From Streptomyces deccanensis (GTDB lineage Bacteria > Actinomycetota > Actinomycetes > Streptomycetales > Streptomycetaceae): DNA of 64,000 nt. The stretch spans positions 3,472,001 through 3,536,000 of the forward strand of contig NZ_CP092431.1 of NCBI RefSeq assembly GCF_022385335.1, given 5' to 3'. Made by a program: the position numbers and the translations under genes. This document shows, in pieces, positions 18,230-26,283 of this stretch. The notes beneath the pieces were generated by a model that was not told where the DNA came from, did no database searches, and saw only the letters and a program-made list of their open reading frames with translations. Each line of letters opens with the position of its first letter. The stretch's first letter is position 1.

Positions 18230-18409
18230 CGCTTCTCCCTCCCGTCCGGGCCGCGCCCCCTTCCGGCCGTTTGATTCTGCCACGGCCGGACCAATACGGT
18301 CAGCGACGCCTTCGTACCAGTCCCGGCACGGAGTGGGAAAGAAGGCCGTCCGCAGAGGTATACGCCTCCGGGGCCGGACCTGCTCAAGAAGGGACGCAGG
18401 TCACACACG

Positions 18410-18439
18410 AAAAATCCCGCTCCCTTGCGGGAACGGGAT
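18410..18439 (-). terminator. intrinsic terminator after the second tRNA-Ala
   Basis: On the minus strand an 11-bp stem with one G-T wobble and a 4-base loop is followed by a run of five T residues, 17 bases after the tRNA 3' end. Confidence 0.85.
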
Positions 18440-18455
18440 CTTCTGTACCGATCTG

Positions 18456-18528
18456 TGGAGCTAAGGAGAATTGAACTCCTGACCTCCTGCATGCCATGCA
18501 GGCGCTCTACCAACTGAGCTATAGCCCC
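18456..18528 (-). tRNA. tRNA-Ala (anticodon GGC), copy 2
   Basis: It is identical over all 73 bases to the copy at 17502-17574, with the same GGC anticodon and no encoded CCA. The two copies are 881 bases apart in the same direction and each has its own terminator hairpin, so they are independent units. Confidence 0.97.
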
Positions 18529-18660
18529 TCGTGCCACACGAACGGTGACCACTCGGTGTTTCGCCCCGCTCGGCGGGGCGAACAAGAAGAACTTTAGCCT
18601 GCGACCAGCCGGAAAGTGAAATCCGGGCCCCGAGCCGTGTGACCAGGCCTCTTACGGGGC

Positions 18661-19329
18661 TCAGTCGTCGTCGCCGAGCACCGGCTCGGGGAGCGTGCCG
18701 GCGTTGTGCTCCAGGAGCCGCCAGCCGCGGGCGCCCTCGCCGAGGACGGACCAGCAGCAGTTGGAGAGGCCGCCGAGGCTCTCCCAGTGGTGGGGCTCCA
18801 GGCCGAGGAGGCGGCCGATGGTGGTGCGGATGGTGCCGCCGTGGCTGACCACCACGAGGGTGCCGTTCTCCGGGAGCTTGTCGGCGTGCCGGAGCACCAC
18901 GGGGGCCGCGCGGTCGGCGACCTCGGTCTCCAGCTCGCCGCCGCCCCTGCGGATCGGCTCGCCCCGCTTCCACGCGGCGTACTCGTCGCCGTGCCGGGCG
19001 ATGATCTCGTCGTGCGTGAGGCCCTGCCAGACACCGGCGTAGGTCTCGCGCAGGCCCTCGTCGTGGCTGACCGCCAGGCCGGTGAGCGCGGCCAGCTCGG
19101 CGGCCGTGTTCGCGGCGCGCGCGAGGTCGGAGGCGACGATCGCGTCGGGCCTGAGGGAGGCCAGCAGCCGGGCCGCGCGACGGGCCTGGCCGAGGCCTGT
19201 CTCGGTCAGCTCGACGTCCGTGGTGCCCTGGAAGCGGCGCTCCACGTTCCACGAGGTCTGGCCGTGCCGCCACAGGATGAGGCGGCGGCCCCGGCCCCTG
19301 CGATCCGCGGAGTCGATCCCGCCCGTCAC
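18661..19329 (-). CDS. histidine phosphatase family protein (phosphoglycerate mutase-like, 222 aa)
   Basis: The catalytic RHG motif is LILWRHGQTSWN near residue 20, with the second His in VVSHGGTIRTTI and an acid residue in LRETYAGVWQGLTHDE, as in the broad-specificity phosphatase branch. The GTG start overlaps the stop of rsfS as GTGA, so the two are translated together. The substrate is not predictable; in Streptomyces this position is usually annotated as a phosphoglycerate mutase, but the length and sequence better suit a small-molecule phosphatase. Confidence 0.88.
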   Translation of the reverse strand: MTGGIDSADRRGRGRRLILWRHGQTSWNVERRFQGTTDVELTETGLGQARRAARLLASLRPDAIVASDLARAANTAAELAALTGLAVSHDEGLRETYAGVWQGLTHDEIIARHGDEYAAWKRGEPIRRGGGELETEVADRAAPVVLRHADKLPENGTLVVVSHGGTIRTTIGRLLGLEPHHWESLGGLSNCCWSVLGEGARGWRLLEHNAGTLPEPVLGDDD

Positions 19330-19772
19330 CGCAGCTCCCCGCCCAGCTCGGCGTCCTCCTCGGCTGCCCGCAGCTTGGCGTGCTCCTCGCCCTTGCCGCG
19401 GGTGGCCTTGGCGTCGGCGGGCAGCTCCAGCTCGGGGCAGTCCTTCCAGAGCCGCTCGAGGGCGTAGAAGACCCGCTCCTCGCTGTGCTGGACGTGCACG
19501 ACGATGTCGACGTAGTCGAGCAGCACCCAGCGGGCCTCGCGGTCGCCCTCGCGGCGGACCGGCTTGGCGCCGAGCTCCTTGTTCAGCCGCTCCTCGATCT
19601 CGTCGACGATCGACTTGACCTGGCGGTCGTTGGGCGCGGAGGCGAGCAGGAAGGCGTCCGTGATGGACAGCACATCGCTGACGTCGTACGCGATGACGTC
19701 GTGCGCGAGCTTGTCGGCGGCCGCCTGCGCGGCGGTGTGGATGAGCTCGAGGGAGCGGTCGGTGGCGGTCAC
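19326..19772 (-). CDS. rsfS: ribosome silencing factor RsfS (148 aa)
   Basis: The core ADKLAHDVIAYDVSDVLSIT, DAFLLASAPNDRQVKSIVDEIE and REARWVLLDYVDIVVHVQHSEERVFYALERLW are signature segments of the RsfS/DUF143 family. The protein binds ribosomal protein L14 and blocks joining of the subunits when nutrients are scarce. The GTG start is chosen by family length. It lies between the LytR_C gene and the phosphatase. As in many bacteria, nadD is close by. Confidence 0.95.
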   Translation of the reverse strand: MTATDRSLELIHTAAQAAADKLAHDVIAYDVSDVLSITDAFLLASAPNDRQVKSIVDEIEERLNKELGAKPVRREGDREARWVLLDYVDIVVHVQHSEERVFYALERLWKDCPELELPADAKATRGKGEEHAKLRAAEEDAELGGELR

Positions 19773-19947
19773 TACACGGCTTTCGGTCGTCGGTCAGGGA
19801 CCCTCGCGGGTTACTGCAAGGATCTCACGGCCCACCGACACCGCCCCACGGGTTAACGGATCAGGCCCCGGAGCCGCGCCGATACGGCGGCTCCGGGGCC
19901 TGCTGTCGATCACCCGGCTCGATCCCCGGCTCGATCGCCCGGCCCGG

Positions 19948-21762
19948 TCAGCCCGTGGTGCCGGTCGTCCCCGTGGTCCCCGTGGTGCCGGTCGCGCCGG
20001 TCGTCCCCGTGGTCCCGGTGGTCCCGGTGGTGTCCGTCGTCTCGTAGTTCTGGCCGAGGACTACGGAGACGTCGGCGTTGGACGTGGTCTCGCCCTTCTT
20101 GACGGCGCTGGTCGGCAGGCCGAGGGTCTTGGCGACCTCGATGGCGTCCTGCTTGCGGGCCGCGTCGGAGTAGGTGACCTGCGAGGTCGCCTGGGCGGTG
20201 GCCGTGGTGCCGGCGTCGAGGAAGGTGTAGCCGCCGTTGAGGACGACGACGCGGGCCTGTTCGGTGGCGTCCTTCTCGCCGGTGGCGTTACGGATGCCGA
20301 CGCGGACGGCGTCCCCGGCGTCGGGGCTCTTCGCGGCGCCGCCGAGCAGGTCTTTGACCACGCTGTCGGAGTCCTCGGCGCTGAGCGTGCCGTCCTGCTG
20401 GACGGGCAGCAGCTCCGTCTTGTAGTCGCCGCCCTTGGCGTGGTCGGCCAGCTTGGCGAGGAAGGTGCCGAGGTCCTTGTCGCTGAGCGAGGGGTCGAGG
20501 ATCTGCGCCAGCGTCTGCACGGTGACCGTGGCGGCCTGGGAGTCGGAGGACAGCTTGCGCAGTACGCCCTGCATGACCTGCCCGAACCGCTTCAGCTGCG
20601 CGTCCTGCGACTCGCCGGAGGCCCGGTAGGTGGCGTAGGCGACGGCCATCTTGCCGCTGAGGGTCTGGGCCTTGCCCTGGGTGACGAGGGGGGCCGCGCC
20701 CTTCTTCTTCGCCTCGGGGTCGGGCACGTCGGTGTCGGTGTCGACGTCGATGTTGCCGACGAGGCCGACGAGGTTGTTCAGGTAGGGGGTGTCGAGCCGC
20801 CAGGTGCCCTCGATGTCGGTGCCGAGGACGGTGTCGAGGGCGTCACGGGTGCCGGAGGAGCCGTCGTCGTCGACGGACTTGGCGAGGGTGGTCGTGGTGC
20901 CGTCGTCGCCCGTGAGGGCGAGGGCGTTGGGGATCAGGACCGTGGCGCCCCGCTCGGTGGTGGTGTTGTTCACCAGCAGCGCCGTGGAGGTGCCGCCGCC
21001 CTTGGTGTCGTGCAGGTGGACGACGATCACGTCCCGTTTCTGGGCGGCCGCGGAGGTGGTGGTGCCGGTCTGCTCGTCGGAGGACGCCCCGGGCAGCATG
21101 CCCGCCCACCACAGGTAGCCGACGCCGCCGACCGCGACCAGGGCGAGGACCACCACGAGGGCGACCATCCGGCTCCTGGCCCGCCGCTTGGCCTCCTCGC
21201 GGCGTTCGGTGCGGTTCTCGGTGAAGTTCAGCCAGTCGATGACGTCCTCGGAGTCGCCGTCGGGCTCCTCGACGAAGGCGAACTGCTCCGTCCGGTACTC
21301 CCGTTCCCCGGAGTCGCCCTCCGGGGAGACGTCGTCGGCGAGGGGCCCGTTCTCCCCAGCGGCCGTCTGCGGTGCCGACTGCTGCGGGATGTAGGCGGTC
21401 TGCTCCGTGACGGGCGCCTGCAGTCCGGCGGCGGCCGTCTGCCCGTAGGGGTCGTACGGGTCGTAGCCGGTCCCCTGCGCCTGGTGGCCCGGGTCGTAGC
21501 CCGTGCCGCCCGTGCCGTAGCCCTGCGGGTACTGCTGCTGGGTCGCGTACGGGTCGTAGCCGTAGCCCTGGCCGTATCCCTGCTGCTGCCCCTGGGTCTG
21601 CTGCGTGCCGTGCTGCTGGGTCCCGTAGGGGTCGTACGCCTGTTGCTGAGGCACCTGCTGGGCGGGCGCCTGTCGGTACACCGGCTGCCCGTACTCGTCG
21701 TAGCCGACGAGTTCGTAACTCTGGTCGCCGCCCCCGTAGCCGGCGTCGTATCGGTCGTTCAC
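19948..21762 (-). CDS. membrane protein with degenerate LCP-like region and LytR_C domain (604 aa)
   Basis: The GTG at 21762 with GAGAGGGGCACCG upstream begins VNDRYDAGYG. Residues 1-110 are Gln/Tyr/Gly/Pro-rich low complexity, one membrane helix follows at about 195-220 (MVALVVVLALVAVGGVGYLWW), then an outside LCP-like part (RDVIVVHLHDTKGGGTSTAL) that lacks the usual SIPRD motif, and a LytR_C domain (VRVGIRNATGEKDATEQARV) before a Thr/Gly repeat tail. LCP enzymes attach glycopolymers to peptidoglycan; loss of the key arginine suggests a non-catalytic relative. It sits between nadD and rsfS. Confidence 0.75.
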   Translation of the reverse strand: MNDRYDAGYGGGDQSYELVGYDEYGQPVYRQAPAQQVPQQQAYDPYGTQQHGTQQTQGQQQGYGQGYGYDPYATQQQYPQGYGTGGTGYDPGHQAQGTGYDPYDPYGQTAAAGLQAPVTEQTAYIPQQSAPQTAAGENGPLADDVSPEGDSGEREYRTEQFAFVEEPDGDSEDVIDWLNFTENRTERREEAKRRARSRMVALVVVLALVAVGGVGYLWWAGMLPGASSDEQTGTTTSAAAQKRDVIVVHLHDTKGGGTSTALLVNNTTTERGATVLIPNALALTGDDGTTTTLAKSVDDDGSSGTRDALDTVLGTDIEGTWRLDTPYLNNLVGLVGNIDVDTDTDVPDPEAKKKGAAPLVTQGKAQTLSGKMAVAYATYRASGESQDAQLKRFGQVMQGVLRKLSSDSQAATVTVQTLAQILDPSLSDKDLGTFLAKLADHAKGGDYKTELLPVQQDGTLSAEDSDSVVKDLLGGAAKSPDAGDAVRVGIRNATGEKDATEQARVVVLNGGYTFLDAGTTATAQATSQVTYSDAARKQDAIEVAKTLGLPTSAVKKGETTSNADVSVVLGQNYETTDTTGTTGTTGTTGATGTTGTTGTTGTTG

Positions 21763-21778
21763 CGGTGCCCCTCTCGGC

Positions 21779-22474
21779 TCACTCGCCGCGGTACAGCTGC
21801 CGCTTGTCGATGTAGCGCACGACGCCGTCCGGCACCAGGTACCAGACGGGATCGCCCTTGGCGACTCTCGCACGGCAGTCCGTGGAGGAGATGGCGAGCG
21901 CCGGGACCTCGACCAGGGAGACCCCGCCCGCGGGCAGGCCCGGGTCGGCCAGGGTGTGACCCGGACGGGTGACCCCGATGAAGTGTGCCAGGGAGAACAG
22001 CTCCTCGGCGTCGCGCCAGGTCAGGATCTGGGAGAGCGCGTCGGCGCCGGTGATGAAGAAGAGGTCGGACTCGGGGTTGAGCTCGTGCAGTTCGCGCAGG
22101 GTGTCGATGGTGTAGGTGAGACCCTTGCGGTCGATGTCGATACGGCTCACCGAGAAGTGGGGGTTCTCGGCCGTGGCGATGACCGTCATCAGATAGCGGT
22201 CCTCGGCCGCCGAGACCGAGCGGTGGGACTTCTGCCAGGGCTGGCCGGTCGGCACGAACACGACCTCGTCGAGACCGAACTGCGCGGCGACCTCCTGGGC
22301 CGCCACCAGGTGCCCGTGGTGGATCGGGTCGAACGTGCCGCCCATCACGCCGAGACGGCGCCTACCGTGCTCCGACGGGCGGTTTCCCGGTGCGCCGGAG
22401 GCGCTGTCGGCCCGGCCGTCCGTGGTGTCGTTCGCCTGGTCCGCCGCCTTGTCGAGCCCCGGACCGGTAGGCAT
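21779..22474 (-). CDS. nadD: nicotinate-nucleotide adenylyltransferase (231 aa)
   Basis: The enzyme makes deamido-NAD from nicotinate mononucleotide and ATP. The nucleotidyltransferase motif [15 protein letters not shown] is near residue 42, and the [13 protein letters not shown] segment (the ISST motif) is near residue 200. An ATG at 22489 is also possible; the ATG at 22474 is preferred because GGGAGAGCAGGAA lies before it. The first 40 residues are a disordered extension usual in Streptomyces. It is 16 bases upstream of the LytR_C gene in the same unit. Confidence 0.93.
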   Translation of the reverse strand: MPTGPGLDKAADQANDTTDGRADSASGAPGNRPSEHGRRRLGVMGGTFDPIHHGHLVAAQEVAAQFGLDEVVFVPTGQPWQKSHRSVSAAEDRYLMTVIATAENPHFSVSRIDIDRKGLTYTIDTLRELHELNPESDLFFITGADALSQILTWRDAEELFSLAHFIGVTRPGHTLADPGLPAGGVSLVEVPALAISSTDCRARVAKGDPVWYLVPDGVVRYIDKRQLYRGE

Positions 22475-22547
22475 TTCCTGCTCTCCCATGCGTGGAGAGC
22501 CTACCGGCCCGGCCGACGGGCACCGTTCGAACGTCCTTTTGCGCGGA

Positions 22548-22715
22548 TTAGCGATCGCGGTTGAAGCGGGTGGTGATCCACAGCAGCAGCATCAGGGCGA
22601 CGAAGGCTCCGCCGCCGGTCAGGTAGGGGCTGAGGCTCTCGTGGTTGCCGCCGTGCTCCCCGCCGCCCTCGGCGGCGAGAGTGACCAAGTCGGCAGCGGT
22701 GCTGTGGAAGCTCAT
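22548..22715 (-). CDS. small single-pass membrane protein (55 aa)
   Basis: The product starts [20 protein letters not shown] and has one membrane helix ([18 protein letters not shown]) with a basic end, so it should be an N-out, C-in protein. From memory, it is a conserved short open frame upstream of nadD in Streptomyces. It is missing from simple length-limited gene calls. Function unknown. Confidence 0.65.
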   Translation of the reverse strand: MSFHSTAADLVTLAAEGGGEHGGNHESLSPYLTGGGAFVALMLLLWITTRFNRDR

Positions 22716-22892
22716 CGTCGGCGTGACCTATCCGGGTGTGGGATCGGGATGAAGACCCGCCCATCGTAAGCGGGGGGTCCGCCGGCGATCACGCCGACTC
22801 CGCCCAGGAGTGAACGGGGGCGCCGCGGAGCGCGTACTTCCCGTTCGAGACAACCGTTCGCGCCCCGTCGGCGTCCTTGTCGTCGGCGGGAG

Positions 22893-23063
22893 TCAGTCGT
22901 CCCGCTTGTAGCCACGCAGCAGGAACCAGGCCATCAGGACGGAGCCCAGGACCATCACGATCAGCACCACGCGCAGCAGATTGCCCGCTCCCTGTTCCTT
23001 CGCGGCGACGTCCGCGGCCTCGGTGAGCCAGGCGGACGTGGGCGGGTGCGGGAGATGTCCCAT
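22893..23063 (-). CDS. small single-pass membrane protein (56 aa)
   Basis: The ATG at 23063 has an AAGGAG site 8 bases upstream. The protein starts MGHLPHPPTSAWLTEAADVA and has one helix (LLRVVLIVMVLGSVLMAWFLL) ending GYKRDD. Layout and size resemble the protein at 22548, but the sequences differ. It is divergent from the M48 protease gene. The 177 bases between the two small genes hold nothing else recognisable. Confidence 0.65.
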   Translation of the reverse strand: MGHLPHPPTSAWLTEAADVAAKEQGAGNLLRVVLIVMVLGSVLMAWFLLRGYKRDD

Positions 23064-23161
23064 GGAGATCGCTCCTTACGGTTGATGCCCTGCCACGGTA
23101 ACTCCGCCTAGGCTGGACCCCGCTTCGGGGGCAACATGGGCAAACAGAGCATGGGGGAAAC

Positions 23162-24238
23162 ATGCCGGACGACAGCCACGAGCAGAACGGGCACGAGCAC
23201 GTGCCGAGCAGGCAGCGCAGGCGCTTCGAGGGGATCTCCTCCCGCGCCTACGAACACCCCGCGGACCGCTCGGCGCTGGTGGCGCTGCGCAAGCTCAGCG
23301 GCTTCGACACGGTGTTCAAGGCGCTCAGCGGTCTGCTGCCGGAGCGCAGCCTCAGGCTGCTGTTCCTGTCCGACTCCGTACGGGTCTCGGACCAGCAGTT
23401 CGCCCACCTCAACGACATGCTGCGGGACGCGTGCTACATCCTGGACCTGGAGAAGGTCCCGCCGATGTACGTGAACCAGGACCCGCAGCCGAACGCGATG
23501 TGCATCGGTCTGGACGAGCCGATCATCGTCGTGACCACCGGACTCGTCGAGCTGCTCGACGAGGAGGAGATGCGGGCCGTCATCGGTCACGAGGTGGGCC
23601 ACGCGCTCTCCGGCCACTCGGTGTACCGGACGATACTGCTCTTCCTGACGAGCCTCGCCCTGAAGATCGCGTGGATCCCGCTGGGGAACCTCGCGATCAT
23701 GGCGATCGTGACCGCGCTGCGCGAGTGGTTCCGCAAGTCGGAGCTGTCCGCCGACCGGGCGGGTCTGCTGGTCGGGCAGGACGTCCAGGCGTCGATGCGC
23801 GGTCTGATGAAGATCGCGGGCGGCAACCACCTGCACGAGATGAACGTGGACGCGTTCCTCGCGCAGGCCGAGGAGTACGAGGCCGGGGGCGACCTGCGCG
23901 ACTCCGTCCTCAAGATCCTGAACGTGCTGCCCCGCTCGCACCCCTTCACCACGGTGCGCGCGGCCGAGCTGAAGAAGTGGGCCGAGTCCCGTGACTTCCA
24001 GCGGATCATGGACGGGCACTACCCGCGGCGCAGCGAGGACAAGGACACCTCGGTGACCGACTCCTTCCGCGAGTCGGCCTCGCACTACACGAGCACCGTG
24101 AAGAACTCCAAGGACCCGCTGATGAAGCTGGTCACCGACATCGCGGGCGGCGCGGGCGACCTCGGCGGCCGGGTCCGCAGGGGCTTCGGCGGCGGCGCGT
24201 CCACCGCCCAGGAGGACCGGCCCCGCGACGACGAGTGA
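23162..24238 (+). CDS. M48 family zinc metalloprotease (HtpX-like, 358 aa)
   Basis: The zinc-binding site is VIGHEVGHALSGHS near residue 142 (HEXXH), the third ligand is likely the Glu in KSELSADRAGLLV near residue 198, and two hydrophobic helices lie between (TILLFLTSLALKIAWIPLGN and the next). These features fit an M48B/HtpX-like membrane protease that removes damaged membrane proteins. The C-terminal 60 residues are polar and Gly-rich. The start at 23162 follows GGGGGAAAC. Confidence 0.9.
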   Translation: MPDDSHEQNGHEHVPSRQRRRFEGISSRAYEHPADRSALVALRKLSGFDTVFKALSGLLPERSLRLLFLSDSVRVSDQQFAHLNDMLRDACYILDLEKVPPMYVNQDPQPNAMCIGLDEPIIVVTTGLVELLDEEEMRAVIGHEVGHALSGHSVYRTILLFLTSLALKIAWIPLGNLAIMAIVTALREWFRKSELSADRAGLLVGQDVQASMRGLMKIAGGNHLHEMNVDAFLAQAEEYEAGGDLRDSVLKILNVLPRSHPFTTVRAAELKKWAESRDFQRIMDGHYPRRSEDKDTSVTDSFRESASHYTSTVKNSKDPLMKLVTDIAGGAGDLGGRVRRGFGGGASTAQEDRPRDDE

Positions 24239-24257
24239 CGCACGCCTGAGAACGGCC

Positions 24258-24297
24258 GGGCTGCGCCCCTGAAGGCAGGGGCGCAGCCCCGCTTTTT
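24258..24297 (+). terminator. intrinsic terminator between convergent genes
   Basis: GGGCTGCGCCCCT (24258-24270) and AGGGGCGCAGCCC (24277-24289) form a perfect 13-bp stem, with a T run at 24293-24297. It merges into the dispersed repeat that follows. Confidence 0.85.
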
Positions 24298-24330
24298 CAG
24301 GGGCGCGGGGAACCGCGCGAGAAGCCCAAC
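24298..24330 (+). repeat. dispersed Streptomyces repeat, copy 1
   Basis: The stretch GGGGCGCGGGGAACCGCGCG belongs to a short repeat found between many Streptomyces genes. Other copies in this window are at 50625-50664 and 58923-58972, in the opposite orientation. Each copy lies near a GC-rich hairpin. Confidence 0.65.
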
Positions 24331-24357
24331 GCACCCGCACCCGACAACGCCCCCGGC

Positions 24358-25428
24358 TCACACCTTCGGCTGCGCACTCTCCGCCAAGGTCCCGCACAAC
24401 GCCGTCGCCGCCCCCGTGCCGTACGGATCGGTCCCGGCGGCCGGCCCGCCGGCCTTCGCGGTCTGCCCCGCCAGCAGCGGTCGCAGATGGTTCGAGGCGT
24501 CGTCGGCGCAGGCCAGCGGCCCGGCCTGGACGTAGGAGACGACGACCTCGGCCTGGTGGGTGCGCAGGTCGTTCTGGTCGAAGCGGAAGTGCAGCTCGCG
24601 CCGGACCGTGAACAGCGAGGCCTCGGCGTCGGCCGGGCCGCCGGTCGGCCGCAGCGCGTACACGAGGGTGTGCGCGGCGACGACCTCCAGGGTGCCGGAG
24701 TCGAACTCGGCGGCCTGGAGGGTGCCCTGGACGCGGATCCCGCGGTCGGCGAGTTCCGCGCGGGACGGGTCGAAGCGGATCAGCCAGCCGGTGGGGGCGT
24801 GCCGGCCGTCCGCCGCCGGTTGATCGAAACTCTGCTCGAACTGGTCGAGCTGCTCGGAGTCGACCAGCCGCCGCACCGGCTGCACGGTGGCGCCGCCGAG
24901 GACCTCCGGGTCGAGCGCGGAGGCGACCAGGTACTCCTTGGCGATGGTCAGCGCGGACACGACCTGGCTGTCGGTGAAGTGCGCGGTGCGCCGGGTGGCC
25001 GGCATCGTGATGCCCTCGGCGCCGGTCCGGAACTGGGCGGCGGGACTGTGCGCGTACAGCGTCTCCGCGTCCCGCGCGCCCGGCACCGCGGACTGCGGGG
25101 ACAGCGGGATCACCGTCATCCTGAGCGGTTCGGTGGGCTTGGCGGCCGGGGTGCCGGACGGGTGGCGGACGCCCATGTAGATCGCGGTGCCGAAGGCGAG
25201 GGCGATCAGCAGGACGAGGACCAGGGCCTGCCGGGAGAGGCCGCGGCGCACGGGCGGGCGGCGGCGCACGGCCGGGGCGTGGTCGGAGAGGCGCTCGTGG
25301 GCGGAGAACTCCTGGAGGCGGGCAGCGCGGACGAACGATTCGTCGAAGACGACGGATCGGTATTCGTCCTCTCCACCGCCGGGGGCGCCCTCGGGAGCCC
25401 CCTCAGGTGGGTTTCCTGGCCCGCCCAT
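24358..25428 (-). CDS. single-pass membrane protein with SVVFDExFVRAA motif (356 aa)
   Basis: The N-terminal cytoplasmic part holds YRSVVFDESFVRAARLQE, which closely matches a segment of the next upstream protein (25566). After an Arg-rich stretch comes one membrane helix (QALVLVLLIALAFGTAIYMG) and an outside domain of about 260 residues with three Cys. No signature of a known enzyme was found. The gene faces the M48 protease gene. Start at 25428 without a good ribosome site. Function unknown; the shared motif suggests a common partner. Confidence 0.7.
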   Translation of the reverse strand: MGGPGNPPEGAPEGAPGGGEDEYRSVVFDESFVRAARLQEFSAHERLSDHAPAVRRRPPVRRGLSRQALVLVLLIALAFGTAIYMGVRHPSGTPAAKPTEPLRMTVIPLSPQSAVPGARDAETLYAHSPAAQFRTGAEGITMPATRRTAHFTDSQVVSALTIAKEYLVASALDPEVLGGATVQPVRRLVDSEQLDQFEQSFDQPAADGRHAPTGWLIRFDPSRAELADRGIRVQGTLQAAEFDSGTLEVVAAHTLVYALRPTGGPADAEASLFTVRRELHFRFDQNDLRTHQAEVVVSYVQAGPLACADDASNHLRPLLAGQTAKAGGPAAGTDPYGTGAATALCGTLAESAQPKV

Positions 25429-25565
25429 ACTTGGAGGGTAGGTCTTCCGAGGCCTCGGTAAACGCTGCGGTGCACGACAAGTTCTGACAGGTCCTCACCA
25501 GGTTCACGCGGCGTCACCGAACGGCCCGGCAGGGGGCCGTACGGGACCGTACGGGCGGGGTGGGG

Positions 25566-26162
25566 TCAGGGCGTGCGGGGGTCCGCGGATACCGCCGGCT
25601 GGGAGTAGTCCGCGGAGGCGGAGGGCCCGGTCGGGGTGTTCTGTTCGACGCCGCTGGTGGCGGGCGGCGGGATCTCGCCACGGCCGGACGAGGCGCCCCG
25701 GTAGACCGCGGTGAAGGCCAGCGCCACCATGCCGATGCCCATCACGAGGGCGAGGATCCAGGCGACGGGCCGGTGCCAGCGGGTCTGCTTGCCGTACGGC
25801 CTGCCGTAGGGCCCGTCGACGCCGTAGCGGCCTTCCAGGATCTCGGTGTCGTCGTAGTCGTCCAGGTCGTCGCGGCGGTGGCCGAAATCGGGGCCGTCGG
25901 GGCCGAAGCCGTCGTCGTAACGGTCGTCGTCGCGGACGCCTCTTGAGTGTGCCCGGCGGGCTTCGGCCTCTTGGGCGGCGGCACGCGCCTCCGCCGCCGC
26001 GAGCAGACGTTCGACGGCGGTCGGCTCGTGGACCACGGCCGCCCGGACGAAGTCCTCGTCGAAGACCACGGAGGCGAACTCTTCGTCCATACCCCCGCGG
26101 TCGCGGTCGTCGTCGGGCTCCCAGCCGTCCGGGAACGGCGTGCCCCCCACGTCCTCCGGCAC
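25566..26162 (-). CDS. single-pass membrane protein with SVVFDExFVRAA motif (198 aa)
   Basis: The GTG at 26162 (VPEDVGGTPFPDGW) is favoured over a TTG 27 bases upstream because it begins the recognisable protein. The segment FASVVFDEDFVRAAVVHE near residue 30 matches the neighbour at 24358. It is followed by an Ala/Glu helix, an Asp/Tyr-rich stretch and one membrane helix (AWILALVMGIGMVALAFTAVY) with a short outside tail. The two genes are in the same direction with a 137-base gap. Function unknown. Confidence 0.65.
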   Translation of the reverse strand: MPEDVGGTPFPDGWEPDDDRDRGGMDEEFASVVFDEDFVRAAVVHEPTAVERLLAAAEARAAAQEAEARRAHSRGVRDDDRYDDGFGPDGPDFGHRRDDLDDYDDTEILEGRYGVDGPYGRPYGKQTRWHRPVAWILALVMGIGMVALAFTAVYRGASSGRGEIPPPATSGVEQNTPTGPSASADYSQPAVSADPRTP

Positions 26163-26228
26163 GGATCCAGAGTAGACCGGGGTGGTCAATTTGGGCAGAC
26201 GGTAAGGAAATTCATCGGTTGTGCCAGC

Positions 26229-26263
26229 TGGGCGCCAGGCTGTTCACAGAAACGGACCGGCGC
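26229..26263 (-). terminator. weak hairpin downstream of proA
   Basis: GGGCGCC and GGCGCCC pair over 7-8 bases with a long loop after the proA stop. There is no T run, so this is a weak call. Confidence 0.3.
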
Positions 26264-26283
26264 CCCACGGGACCCGCCGGCGG

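Noticed and set aside
17502..18528. The duplicated tRNA-Ala considered as attachment sites of an integrated element
   Set aside because: Both copies are complete with own terminators, and no integrase lies between or next to them.
19564..21972. A plus-strand frame of 802 codons opposite the LytR_C gene
   Set aside because: It is low-complexity Gly/Leu/Val with no ribosome site, opposite a well-supported membrane protein.
22501..22764. A minus-strand 87-codon frame overlapping the small membrane protein at 22548
   Set aside because: It is Arg-rich low complexity in the wrong frame; the 55-residue frame has a clear membrane helix instead.
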